From Flavobacterium sp. 9R (GTDB lineage Bacteria > Bacteroidota > Bacteroidia > Flavobacteriales > Flavobacteriaceae): DNA of 64,000 bases. The notes under the pieces are model-generated. The model worked only from the letters and a program-made list of their open reading frames with translations. It ran no database searches and was not told the origin of the DNA. Position 1 is the first letter of the stretch. Each line of letters starts with the position of its first letter. The stretch lies in the NCBI RefSeq assembly GCF_902506345.1, contig NZ_LR733413.1, positions 2,133,893 to 2,197,892 of the forward strand, read 5' to 3'. Positions 43,052 through 51,656 of this stretch are shown here, piece by piece. The position numbers were made by a program, and so were the translations under genes.

Positions 43052-43767
43052 TGAAAAGTAAAATTGATAAAAATAGCTCTACTTTTTATTGACTCAATAT
43101 TACTTGTCCAAGGGCTATTAGGATCTTTATCTCTAATTAATTCATCATTTATGCCGAAAACCCCACGAATGGAAGGTGAAAAAATGAAGTACTCCGAGAA
43201 AATATCAATTCCAAATCCTAATTCATAATTTGGTGTCCAAGATTTCATTCTAAATCTTCCTTCTGCATTATCATCTAATGATTTAGAATTACTAGACAAA
43301 TTAAGTGTAAGCGAACCTCCTCCAAGCAAATAAGGTCGTACATTGCCTGTTCGCAATGACGAAAATTTGACCAATAACGGAAAATGAATATAAGTACTAT
43401 TCACTTCTCTTAATCGATCACTTGCTGTTGGAGTGGTAGGAAAATAAGAACTCGGATAATACATATCTCGCTTTGTATAATACAATCCTGGTTCAAACCT
43501 CAAGTTGATGTACTCTTGCAATCTTAAATCAGCGACCAATCCTACATTAAAACCTGTAGTTCTTTTTACCAATACATCAGGAATATCATTCTTATAATCG
43601 ATTTTAAAATCATATCCATTAAACCCCATATAGAATCCAAAGTACAATTTTTGCTTTTGAAAATTCTCTAGATTAATAATAGGGTCTTTGCTAAAAAGGC
43701 GCTTATTCCATTGCGCATTAGCAAAAGTTAGACAAAACAAAAAAAGGATTACAGTTATTTTTTTCAT
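43048..43767 (-). CDS. porT: PorT/SprT-family outer-membrane beta-barrel protein
   Basis: This 239-residue protein has a signal peptide (MKKITVILFLFCLTFANA) and an eight-stranded barrel pattern (YFGFYMGFNGYDFKI, NVGLVADLRLQEYINLRFEPGLYY, YELGFGIDIFSEYFIF). The family is needed for the type IX secretion system and gliding in Bacteroidota. It is preceded by ubiE/menG on the same strand 21 bases upstream, an order I recall from other Flavobacteria. Recognition is by pattern; other small barrels are possible. Confidence 0.82.
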   Translation of the reverse strand: MKKITVILFLFCLTFANAQWNKRLFSKDPIINLENFQKQKLYFGFYMGFNGYDFKIDYKNDIPDVLVKRTTGFNVGLVADLRLQEYINLRFEPGLYYTKRDMYYPSSYFPTTPTASDRLREVNSTYIHFPLLVKFSSLRTGNVRPYLLGGGSLTLNLSSNSKSLDDNAEGRFRMKSWTPNYELGFGIDIFSEYFIFSPSIRGVFGINDELIRDKDPNSPWTSNIESIKSRAIFINFTFH

Positions 43768-43788
43768 AGGTAAGAGGAAAGCTTCTAA

Positions 43789-44520
43789 TTATTTTTTGGA
43801 TGCATAATAAATTGTAGCCACACCAAAAGTTTGAGGCATATCTTTCACATCTATAAACCCTGTTTTTCGTAAAATATTGTTCAATCGTTCTCCGTATGGA
43901 AAAACTGCCGACGATTCAGACAAATAGCCATATGCAGTATTATCCTTTGAAAACAACTTACCTATAAGAGGCAAAATATTTCTACTGTAGAAATGATACC
44001 CTTGCTTGTAAGGTGTTTTTTCCGGCACAGAAGTTTCCAAAATAACAAAAGTCCCTCCTGGTTTTAAAACTCTCAAAATCTCTGAAAGTCCTTTTTCAAG
44101 ATTCTCAAAATTTCGAACACCAAAAGCCACAGTTATGGCATCAAAATAATCATCTTCAAATGGCATATTCTCTGAGTCACCCAAAATCATTTCGATACGA
44201 TCAGATAGCTTTTTTGATTCAATTTTCTGAACTCCGACCGCCAACATTCCAGAAGATATATCAAGTCCGATAATTTTTTTTGCGGGAGTTTGCGCCATCA
44301 AAATAGCCAAATCTCCTGTTCCTGTTGCAATGTCAAGAATCGTTTCTGGATTGGATTTTGTTACTAAAGCCAATACTTTTTTACGCCATTTGATATCAAT
44401 ACCAAAAGAGATAACTCGGTTTAAACTATCATAATTTCCTGAGATAGTATTGAACATAGTAGCAACCTGCTCTTTTTTGCTCAATTGTGAATTTTTATAA
44501 GGAGTAACTTTTTCTGACAT
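43789..44520 (-). CDS. ubiE: Demethylmenaquinone methyltransferase
   Basis: This 243-residue class I SAM methyltransferase completes menaquinone by C-methylation. Signatures: [17 protein letters not shown] (motif I), [27 protein letters not shown] and [11 protein letters not shown]. Bacteroidota use menaquinone, so MenG activity is expected; the gene is often labelled ubiE. It precedes porT by 21 bases. Confidence 0.93.
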   Translation of the reverse strand: MSEKVTPYKNSQLSKKEQVATMFNTISGNYDSLNRVISFGIDIKWRKKVLALVTKSNPETILDIATGTGDLAILMAQTPAKKIIGLDISSGMLAVGVQKIESKKLSDRIEMILGDSENMPFEDDYFDAITVAFGVRNFENLEKGLSEILRVLKPGGTFVILETSVPEKTPYKQGYHFYSRNILPLIGKLFSKDNTAYGYLSESSAVFPYGERLNNILRKTGFIDVKDMPQTFGVATIYYASKK

Positions 44521-44716
44521 GGTTTTTTAATTTCCACAAATATACTATAAACTCCATTAACACAGCACTTGATTTAATTTCAAAGGAACTTTTTTGCAAT
44601 TGGGATATTTATTAGAGTAACTTATTTATTTTAACAAAAAAAATAAAAATATCACTAAAAGTGGGTATTGTGCAATATCAAAATATTATCCAAATTTGCC
44701 TTGTAAAAGAAAATAA

Positions 44717-45034
44717 ATGGTTAGTATTAATTTAATGGCTCAAATCAAATGGTTTATTATTGCGCTGATAGTCGCGTTTGTTCTTGTTAGCAGTTTTGAA
44801 AATATCGCTTTCACTAGCGGTACTTTTTTTGAAGCGCAAAATACGTTCTTAGGATTAAATTTGTTTTTGGAAATTTTAATTTTTTTGGTCTTTAGTATCT
44901 TTGTGGTATTTGGTATTAAAGGCTACTTTGAGTTTTACTCAAAAAAAATATCAAACATTATTATTTCAGTCTCTGGATCAGTTTTGTTTCTTGGTATTTT
45001 AATATTGTTGTCTCAAATTCTCTTACAAGAGTGA
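44717..45034 (+). CDS. Small unknown membrane protein
   Basis: A 105-residue ORF with three hydrophobic helices (about 11-25, 47-65 and 80-102) and little soluble sequence. No family recognised. A Met at residue 7 is an alternative start. It stands alone between ubiE and folA, followed by a bidirectional terminator, which supports it being a real gene. Confidence 0.6.
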   Translation: MVSINLMAQIKWFIIALIVAFVLVSSFENIAFTSGTFFEAQNTFLGLNLFLEILIFLVFSIFVVFGIKGYFEFYSKKISNIIISVSGSVLFLGILILLSQILLQE

Positions 45035-45064
45035 GTCATTAACAAAATCATATCTTTTACAAAG

Positions 45065-45094
45065 AAAAAACATCCTTCACAGGATGTTTTTTTA
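45065..45094. terminator. Bidirectional terminator
   Basis: ACATCCT-TCAC-AGGATGT with A-rich and T-rich flanks, between the small membrane-protein gene and convergent folA. Confidence 0.85.
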
Positions 45095-45114
45095 TTTTTA
45101 TACGTTTAGATTCT

Positions 45115-45597
45115 CTAGATTTTTGAATAGGTTTCAAAACTATAATCATAAAGATGTCTTTCATCTTTAGAATGTTTTTCTGTATGAAGTAATTTCCATT
45201 TCTCAGGATCAATTTCAGGAAAAAAAGTATCTGCTTCAAAATTACCATGTACCCTAGTAATATCCAATTGATCTGCAAAAGGCATAGCCAAGTTGTATAT
45301 TTCCCCTCCTCCTATTACATAAACAGGAGCGTCTTTTGGACAGACCTCAATAGCTCTTTCAATCGAATCTAAAACTATGCAGCCTTCGGGCTTATAACTT
45401 TTTTGACGTGTTATTATGACATGTGTTCTATTAGGCAAAGGCTTAGGGAAACTTTCAAAAGTCTTGCGCCCCATAATAATATGATGGCCTGATGTTATTT
45501 CCTTGAATCGTTTAAAATCATTAGGGAGATGCCAAATTAAATCATTGTTTTTGCCCAAAGCAAGATTTTCTGCTACAGCGGCTATAAGTATTATCAT
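45115..45597 (-). CDS. folA: Dihydrofolate reductase
   Basis: This 160-residue enzyme reduces dihydrofolate with NADPH. Characteristic parts: IAAVAENLALGKNNDLIWHLPNDF (4-27), IIMGRKTFESFP, RTHVIITRQ and VYVIGGGEIYNLAM. It works with thymidylate synthase, encoded about 1 kb away on the same strand, with a 2TM protein and an isoamylase-like gene between. Confidence 0.95.
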   Translation of the reverse strand: MIILIAAVAENLALGKNNDLIWHLPNDFKRFKEITSGHHIIMGRKTFESFPKPLPNRTHVIITRQKSYKPEGCIVLDSIERAIEVCPKDAPVYVIGGGEIYNLAMPFADQLDITRVHGNFEADTFFPEIDPEKWKLLHTEKHSKDERHLYDYSFETYSKI

Positions 45598-45604
45598 GGA
45601 TAGG

Positions 45605-45934
45605 TTATTTGATTTCTTTTTCTATTTGACGCTCCAACTGGATTATTTTTTTTTGTTGTAAGGCAACTAATCGGTCAATTTGATCTCTTTCCCAATGTTT
45701 ATCCATAAAACGATCTGTTATAAAGACTTTAATAAAATGAAGTACAAACAAAAAGGCCCAAAAGGTAATTACCCAAATACACCAATTGCTTTCTATGCCA
45801 ACATCAAAAAAGCGGTGAGCTATGAATAAAAAAATGCTAGTTAAAGCAAAAAGAACAAAGTGAAAATACAATCTCTTTTTTTGTTTAATTCTTCTACGAG
45901 CATACTCATATTGCTCGTGCGTGGCCTGATCCAT
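45605..45934 (-). CDS. 2TM domain-containing membrane protein
   Basis: This 109-residue protein has a basic amphipathic N-terminus (HEQYEYARRRIKQKKRLYFHF), two hydrophobic helices (about 25-42 and 51-71), and a charged C-terminal coiled-coil-like helix. This is the '2TM' pattern common in Flavobacteria, sometimes fused to histidine kinases. It precedes folA by 7 bases. Function unknown. Confidence 0.78.
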   Translation of the reverse strand: MDQATHEQYEYARRRIKQKKRLYFHFVLFALTSIFLFIAHRFFDVGIESNWCIWVITFWAFLFVLHFIKVFITDRFMDKHWERDQIDRLVALQQKKIIQLERQIEKEIK

Positions 45935-46173
45935 AGTTTTTTATTTTGTAGATAAAGATAAAATTTATTTTGCAAAAACTATAACCTCAACAGTGTTTTG
46001 ATTAAGCATAAGAGATTTAATAATTTTGAATTTAAATTTTTAATCACCTTAAAATTATTGTTTTTTTTAAATTTTAACAATGATTTGACATTAGTCTTAA
46101 AAATGAGTAGACGCTATCCGTTGTTACATTAAAAATGTTTAACTTGTTTTAAAATTTTAAAAATCATTGTGTT

Positions 46174-46470
46174 ATGGCTATTAAAAAACAATTTGTGAAA
46201 ACAAAACCAGTATGTAAAGTAACCTTTTCAATCGAAGCAAAAGAAGCAAGCTCTGCTGCTGTAATTGGTGATTTTAACAATTGGAATATAGAAGAAGGTG
46301 CTTTATCTAAATTGAAAAATGGTACATTCAAAGGTGTTTTCGATTTACCTAAAGATTCTTCGTACGAATTTAAATACCTAATTGACGGAAACTATTTAAA
46401 TGACCCTGAAGCTGATGGTTTAAAATGGAATGACTACGCTGGAGCTGAAAATTCTGTTTTAGCATTATAG
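46174..46470 (+). CDS. Isoamylase early-set (CBM48-like) domain protein
   Basis: This 98-residue protein is a single E-set/glycogen-binding domain: CKVTFSIEAKEASSAAVIGDFNNWN, FKGVFDLPKDSSYEFKYLIDG and DPEADG. It resembles the AMPK-beta/branching-enzyme N-domain without a catalytic part. It may bind glycogen or a protein partner. It is monocistronic, followed by a strong terminator. Confidence 0.85.
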   Translation: MAIKKQFVKTKPVCKVTFSIEAKEASSAAVIGDFNNWNIEEGALSKLKNGTFKGVFDLPKDSSYEFKYLIDGNYLNDPEADGLKWNDYAGAENSVLAL

Positions 46471-46474
46471 ATAA

Positions 46475-46508
46475 TAAAAAAACCGCTTTTATAGCGGTTT
46501 TTTATTAT
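46475..46508. terminator. Bidirectional terminator overlapping thyA end
   Basis: AACCGCT-TTTAT-AGCGGTT with A and T runs on either side, between the convergent isoamylase-like gene and thyA; its right edge reaches the thyA stop. Confidence 0.85.
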
Positions 46509-47329
46509 ACAGCAACACTTCCTTTTATCGTAGGATGCGGGTCGTAATTCTCTAAAGTGAAATCTTCATAGGTAAAAGCAAAGATGTCTTTTACATTGGG
46601 GTTTAACGTCATTGTTGGTAATGGTCTTGGCTCTCTTGAGAGTTGCAGTTCTATTTGTTCAAAATGATTGTTATAAATGTGTGCATCACCAAATGTATGA
46701 ATGAATTCACCTGGAGCTAAGTCACAGACTTGCGCAATCATAAGTGTTAGTAATGCGTATGATGCAATATTGAAAGGTACTCCTAAGAAAATATCAGCAC
46801 TGCGTTGGTACAATTGACAGGATAGCTTTCCATCAGCTACATAAAATTGAAAAAAAGCATGACATGGAGGTAATGCAGCTTTGTTGTTGGCTACATTTTC
46901 TTCAAAGGATTTCTTAGTATCTGGTAATACCGATGGATTCCATGCCGAAACTAATAGTCTTCGGCTATTGGGATTGGTTTTCAGTTCCGTAATTAAATCG
47001 GAGATTTGATCAATTTCTTCACTGTTCCAATTACGCCATTGGTGGCCGTAAACTGGTCCTAAATCTCCATTGTTGTCTGCCCAAGCATCCCATATTTTTA
47101 CACCGTGCTCTTGTAGGTAAGCAATGTTAGTTTCCCCTTTTAAAAACCATAGTAACTCATGAATGATTGATTTCAAATGTAGCTTTTTGGTGGTTACCAT
47201 TGGGAATCCTTCGGCTAAATCAAAACGCATTTGATACCCAAAAACGCTTTTGGTACCCGTTCCTGTACGATCTCCTTTTTGTGTGCCGTTCTCCAAAACG
47301 TGCTTAACTAAGTCATGGTATTGTTTCAT
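46505..47329 (-). CDS. thyA: Thymidylate synthase
   Basis: This 274-residue enzyme makes dTMP from dUMP and methylene-THF. It has the catalytic Cys in [30 protein letters not shown], the dUMP-binding [10 protein letters not shown] and the C-terminal PTIKGSVAV. Length matches the E. coli type. It draws on the same folate pool as metF. Confidence 0.97.
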   Translation of the reverse strand: MKQYHDLVKHVLENGTQKGDRTGTGTKSVFGYQMRFDLAEGFPMVTTKKLHLKSIIHELLWFLKGETNIAYLQEHGVKIWDAWADNNGDLGPVYGHQWRNWNSEEIDQISDLITELKTNPNSRRLLVSAWNPSVLPDTKKSFEENVANNKAALPPCHAFFQFYVADGKLSCQLYQRSADIFLGVPFNIASYALLTLMIAQVCDLAPGEFIHTFGDAHIYNNHFEQIELQLSREPRPLPTMTLNPNVKDIFAFTYEDFTLENYDPHPTIKGSVAV

Positions 47330-47346
47330 AGTATGGACCGCTTGTT

Positions 47347-47481
47347 TTATTGATTTTTATAAATTTTTCCGTCTTTCATTACAAAACAATCTTGTTCTAA
47401 TGTTTTGATGTTGTACAGAGAGTTTTCGTTTCTTGTATATGTATCAGATAAATTAGCTCCATCAAAGCGGCAAAACTTCTC
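47347..47481 (-). pseudogene. Amidohydrolase 3'-end relic
   Basis: The minus strand reads, without a start codon, GANLSDTYTRNENSLYNIKT then [21 protein letters not shown]. The VMKDGKIY ending is typical of amidohydrolase (imidazolonepropionase-like) C-termini. An in-frame stop sits directly upstream, so only about 44 codons survive. It lies between thyA and the bifunctional-nuclease gene. Confidence 0.6.
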
Positions 47482-47504
47482 TTATATTTATTTAGAACTT
47501 TTTC

Positions 47505-48128
47505 TTAACGTTTGGATATCTCGTCTCTTATTTTTGCAGCTTTTTCATAATCTTCATTGGCTACAGCTTGGTCTAAAAGCTCATTCAATTCTTGAAGGCT
47601 ATGATTAGCGTAGGTAGGACCTGATTGATTGGTTTCTTCACCGTGGCCAAAAGTTTGTGGATTAGACAAAATACTGTCTATTTCTTCTGCGCCTGGATCT
47701 GTAGGATTGGGGTTTGATTTCAAATAGATTCCTGCCTTGTCCAAAATATTTTTATAGGTAAAAATTGGTGCATGGAATCGAAGTGCCAAAGCTATAGCAT
47801 CCGAAGTTCTTGCGTCAATAATTTCTTCAATTTTATCGCGCTCACAGATGATGCTAGAATAAAACACACCGTCAACCAACTTGTGAATGATAACTTGCTT
47901 TACAACAATATCAAAGCGTTCTGCAAAGTTTTTAAATAAATCATGCGTTAACGGACGAGGTGGTTTGATTTCTTTTTCTAAAGCAATAGCAATAGATTGA
48001 GCTTCAAAAGCTCCAATGACAATTGGTAGTTTTCGCTCGCCATCCACTTCATTCAAAATTAAAGCATAAGCTCCGTTTTGTGTTTGACTGTAGGATATCC
48101 CTTTTATGGTTAATTTTACTAAGCTCAT
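47505..48128 (-). CDS. Bifunctional nuclease (BFN/DUF151) family protein
   Basis: This 207-residue protein has the DUF151 core (LPIVIGAFEAQSIAIALEK, RPLTHDLFKNFAERF, IDARTSDAIALALRFHAPIFT) and a C-terminal UVR-like helix pair (LQELNELLDQAVANEDYEKAAKIRDEI). Members have been reported to cleave RNA and DNA. Start: the frame is open to 48200 but the ATG at 48128 (MSLVKLTIKG) matches the family start. The UVR tail suggests interaction with a protein partner. Confidence 0.88.
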   Translation of the reverse strand: MSLVKLTIKGISYSQTQNGAYALILNEVDGERKLPIVIGAFEAQSIAIALEKEIKPPRPLTHDLFKNFAERFDIVVKQVIIHKLVDGVFYSSIICERDKIEEIIDARTSDAIALALRFHAPIFTYKNILDKAGIYLKSNPNPTDPGAEEIDSILSNPQTFGHGEETNQSGPTYANHSLQELNELLDQAVANEDYEKAAKIRDEISKR

Positions 48129-48210
48129 GGATTTTTTATAGAAAAAACAGCTATTGATTCTGCTAGTTATTCGGTTTTTTAAAGGTGCAATTTTAATCAA
48201 AAAAAGGCAT

Positions 48211-48264
48211 AAAAAAAAGAGCTACCTAAAGCAAAGATACAATTATCTTGTTTTTAGGTAGCTT
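48211..48264 (-). terminator. Terminator of etfBA
   Basis: AGCTACCTAAA pairs with TTTAGGTAGCT around a 21-base loop; a run of T follows on the minus strand, 22 bases past the etfA stop. Confidence 0.75.
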
Positions 48265-48285
48265 ATAATTTAAAAAGATTGTTTT

Positions 48286-49254
48286 TTATGAATGTTGTGC
48301 TTTGAAAGCTTTGAATTTTTCAATTAATTGAGGTACAATTTCGAAAGCATCTCCAACAATTCCATAATCAGCCACCTTAAAGAAAGGTGCTTCAGGATCG
48401 CTATTGATAACTACTTTTACTTTTGAAGAGTTAATACCCGCAATATGTTGAATCGCACCAGAAATACCTACGGCAATGTATAAATTAGTAGCAACTGGTT
48501 TTCCGGTTTGTCCTACGTGTTCTCCGTGAGGTCTCCATCCTAAATCGGATACTGGTTTAGAACAAGCTGTTGCAGCACCTAAAACACCAGCTAATTCTTC
48601 GATCATTCCCCAGTTTTCTGGACCTTTCATTCCGCGTCCTGCTGACACCACAATATCAGCATCGGCAATAGAAATTTTTCCTGAACTTTTTTCAACTGAA
48701 GTCACTTTTACACCAAAATCGTTAGCATCGATTGTTGGATTAAAATCTTCTTCTGTTAACGAACTTGCATTTTCAAAAATACCGTAAGAATTTTTAGCAA
48801 TTCCTAATACTTTAACTTCTGTGGTGATTTCAGTCGTGTTGAATGCTTTGTTTGAAAAAGCAGTTCTTTTTACTTGAAATGGCGCAGTACTTAATGGTAA
48901 ACCTACAACATTTGAGGCGAAACCTGCGTCTAAGCCAACTGCTACCAATGATGATAAATAGATACTATCTGTTGTAGATGAAAGAACAACAACTTTTGCA
49001 TTCTCTTTTTGAGCGGCTTGTTTGATTACATCAGCGTAAGCTTTTGCTGAAAAAGCGTCCAATTGACTATTGGTTACTTTTAAAACTTTGTTTACACCAT
49101 ATTTTGATAGTTCCGAAACGTCACCAGCATTTACAGTTACAGCTGTTACTGTAGTACTTAACGTTTCTGCTACTTTTTTAGCATAAGATGCAAGCTCGAA
49201 TGCTACTTTTTTGAATTTTCCTTCTGCAGATTCTGCGTATATTAATATTGACAT
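48286..49254 (-). CDS. etfA: Electron transfer flavoprotein subunit alpha
   Basis: This 322-residue subunit binds FAD via VSAGRGMKGPENW, the GEHVGQTGK loop, LYIAVGISGAIQHIAG and VVINSDPEAPFFKVADYGIVGD. With EtfB it carries electrons from acyl-CoA dehydrogenases to the quinone pool. It follows etfB on the same strand with a low-complexity palindromic spacer (49264-49373). Confidence 0.96.
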   Translation of the reverse strand: MSILIYAESAEGKFKKVAFELASYAKKVAETLSTTVTAVTVNAGDVSELSKYGVNKVLKVTNSQLDAFSAKAYADVIKQAAQKENAKVVVLSSTTDSIYLSSLVAVGLDAGFASNVVGLPLSTAPFQVKRTAFSNKAFNTTEITTEVKVLGIAKNSYGIFENASSLTEEDFNPTIDANDFGVKVTSVEKSSGKISIADADIVVSAGRGMKGPENWGMIEELAGVLGAATACSKPVSDLGWRPHGEHVGQTGKPVATNLYIAVGISGAIQHIAGINSSKVKVVINSDPEAPFFKVADYGIVGDAFEIVPQLIEKFKAFKAQHS

Positions 49255-49263
49255 GATTTTTTT

Positions 49264-49373
49264 GTTTAAGAGTTTAAAGTTTAAGATTTAAAGTTTTGCA
49301 ACTTAAAAACAGATACTAAAAACTGAATTATTTTAGATTTATAAACTGAATACTAAAAACTGATTACTGAATA
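49264..49373. repeat. Low-complexity spacer with AAAACTGA words
   Basis: GTTTAAAGTTTAAG and repeats of TACTAAAAACTGA/TTACTGAATACT fill the etfB-etfA spacer. Similar words occur in the spacer at 28056-28092. Confidence 0.5.
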
Positions 49374-50120
49374 CTAAATTACTTTAGCTTCGTTGTGTAA
49401 CAAACTGATTAGTTCATCCAAATTATCCGCTGCTACTAATTTAACGGCAGATTTTGGAGCAGGTTTGTCAAATTTTACTGCTTTAGTAGCTACATTAGCA
49501 TCTACAGGCTCTAAAATAGTTAAGGCTTTTGTTCTTGCAGTCATAATTCCTCTCATGTTTGGAATACGCAAATCTTTCTCCTCAACTAATCCTTTTTGAC
49601 CTCCAATGATTAATGGTAAAGTTGTAGCTACAGTTTCTTTACCTCCGTCGATTTCTCTTGAAGCAGTAACGGCATTTCCATCTACAGTTAAGCTCACGCA
49701 AGAGTTCAAAAAGTTGTACCCTAAGATTCCAGCAATCATTCCAGGAACCATTCCACCGTTGTAATCTAATGATTCTTTTCCAGCGATTACTAAATCGTAT
49801 CCGCCATTTTTAATTACTTCTGCCAATTGTTTGGCTACGAAGAAACCATCCGTTGGATTAGCATTTACACGAATTGCTTCGTTGGCTCCAATAGCTAATG
49901 CTTTTCTTAAAGTAGGTTCTGTGTCTGGTCCACCCACATTTACAACAGTTACCGTTGCGCCTTGTTGTTCTTGAAACCAGATTGCTCTAGTTAATCCAAA
50001 TTCGTCATTTGGATTGATAACGTACTGAACGCCATTGGTGTCGAATTCTGAATCACCGTTAACGAAATTGATTTTTGAAGTAGTATCAGGAACGTGACTG
50101 ATGCAAACTAATATTTTCAT
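49374..50120 (-). CDS. etfB: Electron transfer flavoprotein subunit beta
   Basis: This 248-residue AMP-binding subunit starts MKILVCISHVPDT, with VINPNDEFGLTRAIW, LVIAGKESLDYNGGMVPGM and the signature LREIDGGKE-like segment (SREIDGGKETV). It pairs with EtfA downstream. A -7 element TAAATTTG (50156-50149) lies about 30 bases upstream. Confidence 0.96.
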   Translation of the reverse strand: MKILVCISHVPDTTSKINFVNGDSEFDTNGVQYVINPNDEFGLTRAIWFQEQQGATVTVVNVGGPDTEPTLRKALAIGANEAIRVNANPTDGFFVAKQLAEVIKNGGYDLVIAGKESLDYNGGMVPGMIAGILGYNFLNSCVSLTVDGNAVTASREIDGGKETVATTLPLIIGGQKGLVEEKDLRIPNMRGIMTARTKALTILEPVDANVATKAVKFDKPAPKSAVKLVAADNLDELISLLHNEAKVI

Positions 50121-50373
50121 AAGACTTATTTTTTTTGATAAAGCTTGACAAATTTAAAATAATAATTGGAATATTTACTATGCATGCATAATATTTTTTC
50201 AAAACTATTACGATTTCGCTGAAGGGTCTATATTCCCTTGTTAAACTTACACAAAAACAATCCAGCGTGATTTATTATTGTTTGTATTTGTATTGTTTTT
50301 AACAATTTTATTTTTATTTGTTTTAATACTTGCGTGTTATATATACAAAAAGTGTCTTTTGAATAGCTTGTTC

Positions 50374-50463
50374 TAGCCCAGATAGGAGCGACATCCTCTA
50401 GTGGTCTCGTTTTTTTTAAACGAGACCACTAGAGATATAGCGCATAGCTGGAATTAGCTCCTA
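50374..50463 (+). repeat. Structured intergenic element, family A copy 4
   Basis: TAGCCCAGATAGGAGCGACA..., perfect 17-bp hairpin CTCTAGTGGTCTCGTTT / AAACGAGACCACTAGAG, then AGATATAGCGCATAGCTGGA and TTAGCTCC. Outer CCAG pairs with CTGG, and GGAGC in the left flank pairs with GCTCC at the right end. It has the longest hairpin of the family. It lies between divergent etfB and pdhB; the rest of 50121-50547 shows only promoter-like AT-rich DNA (TATTTTTG at 50508-50515). Confidence 0.85.
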
Positions 50464-50547
50464 ATAATTTTAAACCTATTTTATGCTTTAAAGTAGTTTA
50501 AAATATTTATTTTTGCTGTTCGAAAAAACACACATAGATATTATAAT

Positions 50548-51528
50548 ATGAGAACGATACAATTTAGAGAGGCGATTTGCGAAGCGATGAGTGAAGAAAT
50601 GCGTCGCGATGAGTCCATATACTTAATGGGTGAAGAAGTTGCTGAATACAATGGTGCCTACAAAGCATCGAAAGGGATGTTGGCCGAATTTGGTGAAAAA
50701 CGTGTAATTGATACTCCTATTGCGGAGCTTGGTTTTACTGGTATTGCAGTAGGTTCAGCCATGAATGGATGTCGTCCGATTGTAGAATACATGACCTTCA
50801 ACTTTTGTATGGTTGGTATTGATCAAATTATTAATAATGCTGCCAAGATGCGTCAAATGTCTGGTGGGCAATTCAATATTCCAATTGTTTTTAGAGGACC
50901 AACAGCTTCTGCCGGACAATTAGGAGCGACTCACTCTCAAGCTATCGAGAATTGGTTTGCGAATACTCCAGGTCTAAAAGTTGTAGTACCTTCGAATGTA
51001 TATGATGCCAAAGGATTGTTGAAATCAGCCATTCGTGATAACGACCCTGTTATCTTTATGGAATCAGAGCAAATGTATGGCGACAAAGGAGAAGTGCCAG
51101 ATGGAGAATACACTATTCCGTTGGGAGTAGCTGATGTGGTGAGAGAAGGAACTGATGTAACAATTGTTTCTTTTGGTAAAATTATCAAAGAAGCTTTTAA
51201 AGCTGCAGATGAATTGGCTAAAGAAGGAATTTCTTGTGAAGTAATTGATTTGAGAACGGTTCGTCCTATGGATACAGAAGCGATTTTGAAATCGGTTAAG
51301 AAAACGAATCGTTTGGTAATTTTAGAAGAAGCTTGGCCTTTTGCTAGTGTCTCTTCAGAGATTACGTATTTGGTTCAAGAGCAAGCTTTTGATTTCTTGG
51401 ATGCACCAATTCAAAGAATCACAACTGCAGATACACCAGCACCTTATTCTCCTGTTCTGTTGAAAGAATGGTTGCCTAATGCTGATGACGTTGTGAAAGC
51501 AGTTAAAAAAGTATTGTACAAAAAATAA
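50548..51528 (+). CDS. pdhB: Pyruvate dehydrogenase E1 component subunit beta
   Basis: This 326-residue transketolase-like subunit has IYLMGEEVAEYNGAYKASKG, VIDTPIAELGFTGIAVG, RGPTASAGQLGATHSQAIE and VILEEAWPFASVSSEI. With the alpha subunit (not in the window) it forms the ThDP-dependent E1 that decarboxylates pyruvate. Branched-chain E1 beta is the alternative; the E-E-V-A-E-Y-x-G-A-Y motif favours pyruvate. Confidence 0.93.
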   Translation: MRTIQFREAICEAMSEEMRRDESIYLMGEEVAEYNGAYKASKGMLAEFGEKRVIDTPIAELGFTGIAVGSAMNGCRPIVEYMTFNFCMVGIDQIINNAAKMRQMSGGQFNIPIVFRGPTASAGQLGATHSQAIENWFANTPGLKVVVPSNVYDAKGLLKSAIRDNDPVIFMESEQMYGDKGEVPDGEYTIPLGVADVVREGTDVTIVSFGKIIKEAFKAADELAKEGISCEVIDLRTVRPMDTEAILKSVKKTNRLVILEEAWPFASVSSEITYLVQEQAFDFLDAPIQRITTADTPAPYSPVLLKEWLPNADDVVKAVKKVLYKK

Positions 51529-51614
51529 GAGTTGTTAAAAAGCATAAAATAGGTTTTTTTTAACATTCGTAGTGGCGGTTTAAGACTACTACTTGTCATC
51601 TAATTATTATATTT

Positions 51615-51654
51615 GGGGCTTCATCGATACGCATTCGATGAAGCCCTTTTTTTA
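51615..51654 (+). terminator. Terminator of pdhB abutting the next start codon
   Basis: GGGCTTCATCGA...TCGATGAAGCCC followed by TTTTTTTAC, ending two bases before the ATG of the following gene. The stem would occlude that gene's start on read-through mRNA. Confidence 0.88.
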
Positions 51655-51656
51655 CT

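Noticed and set aside
45057..45278. A 73-codon ORF overlapping the folA end
   Set aside because: It is a frame-shifted shadow of folA running into the terminator hairpin.
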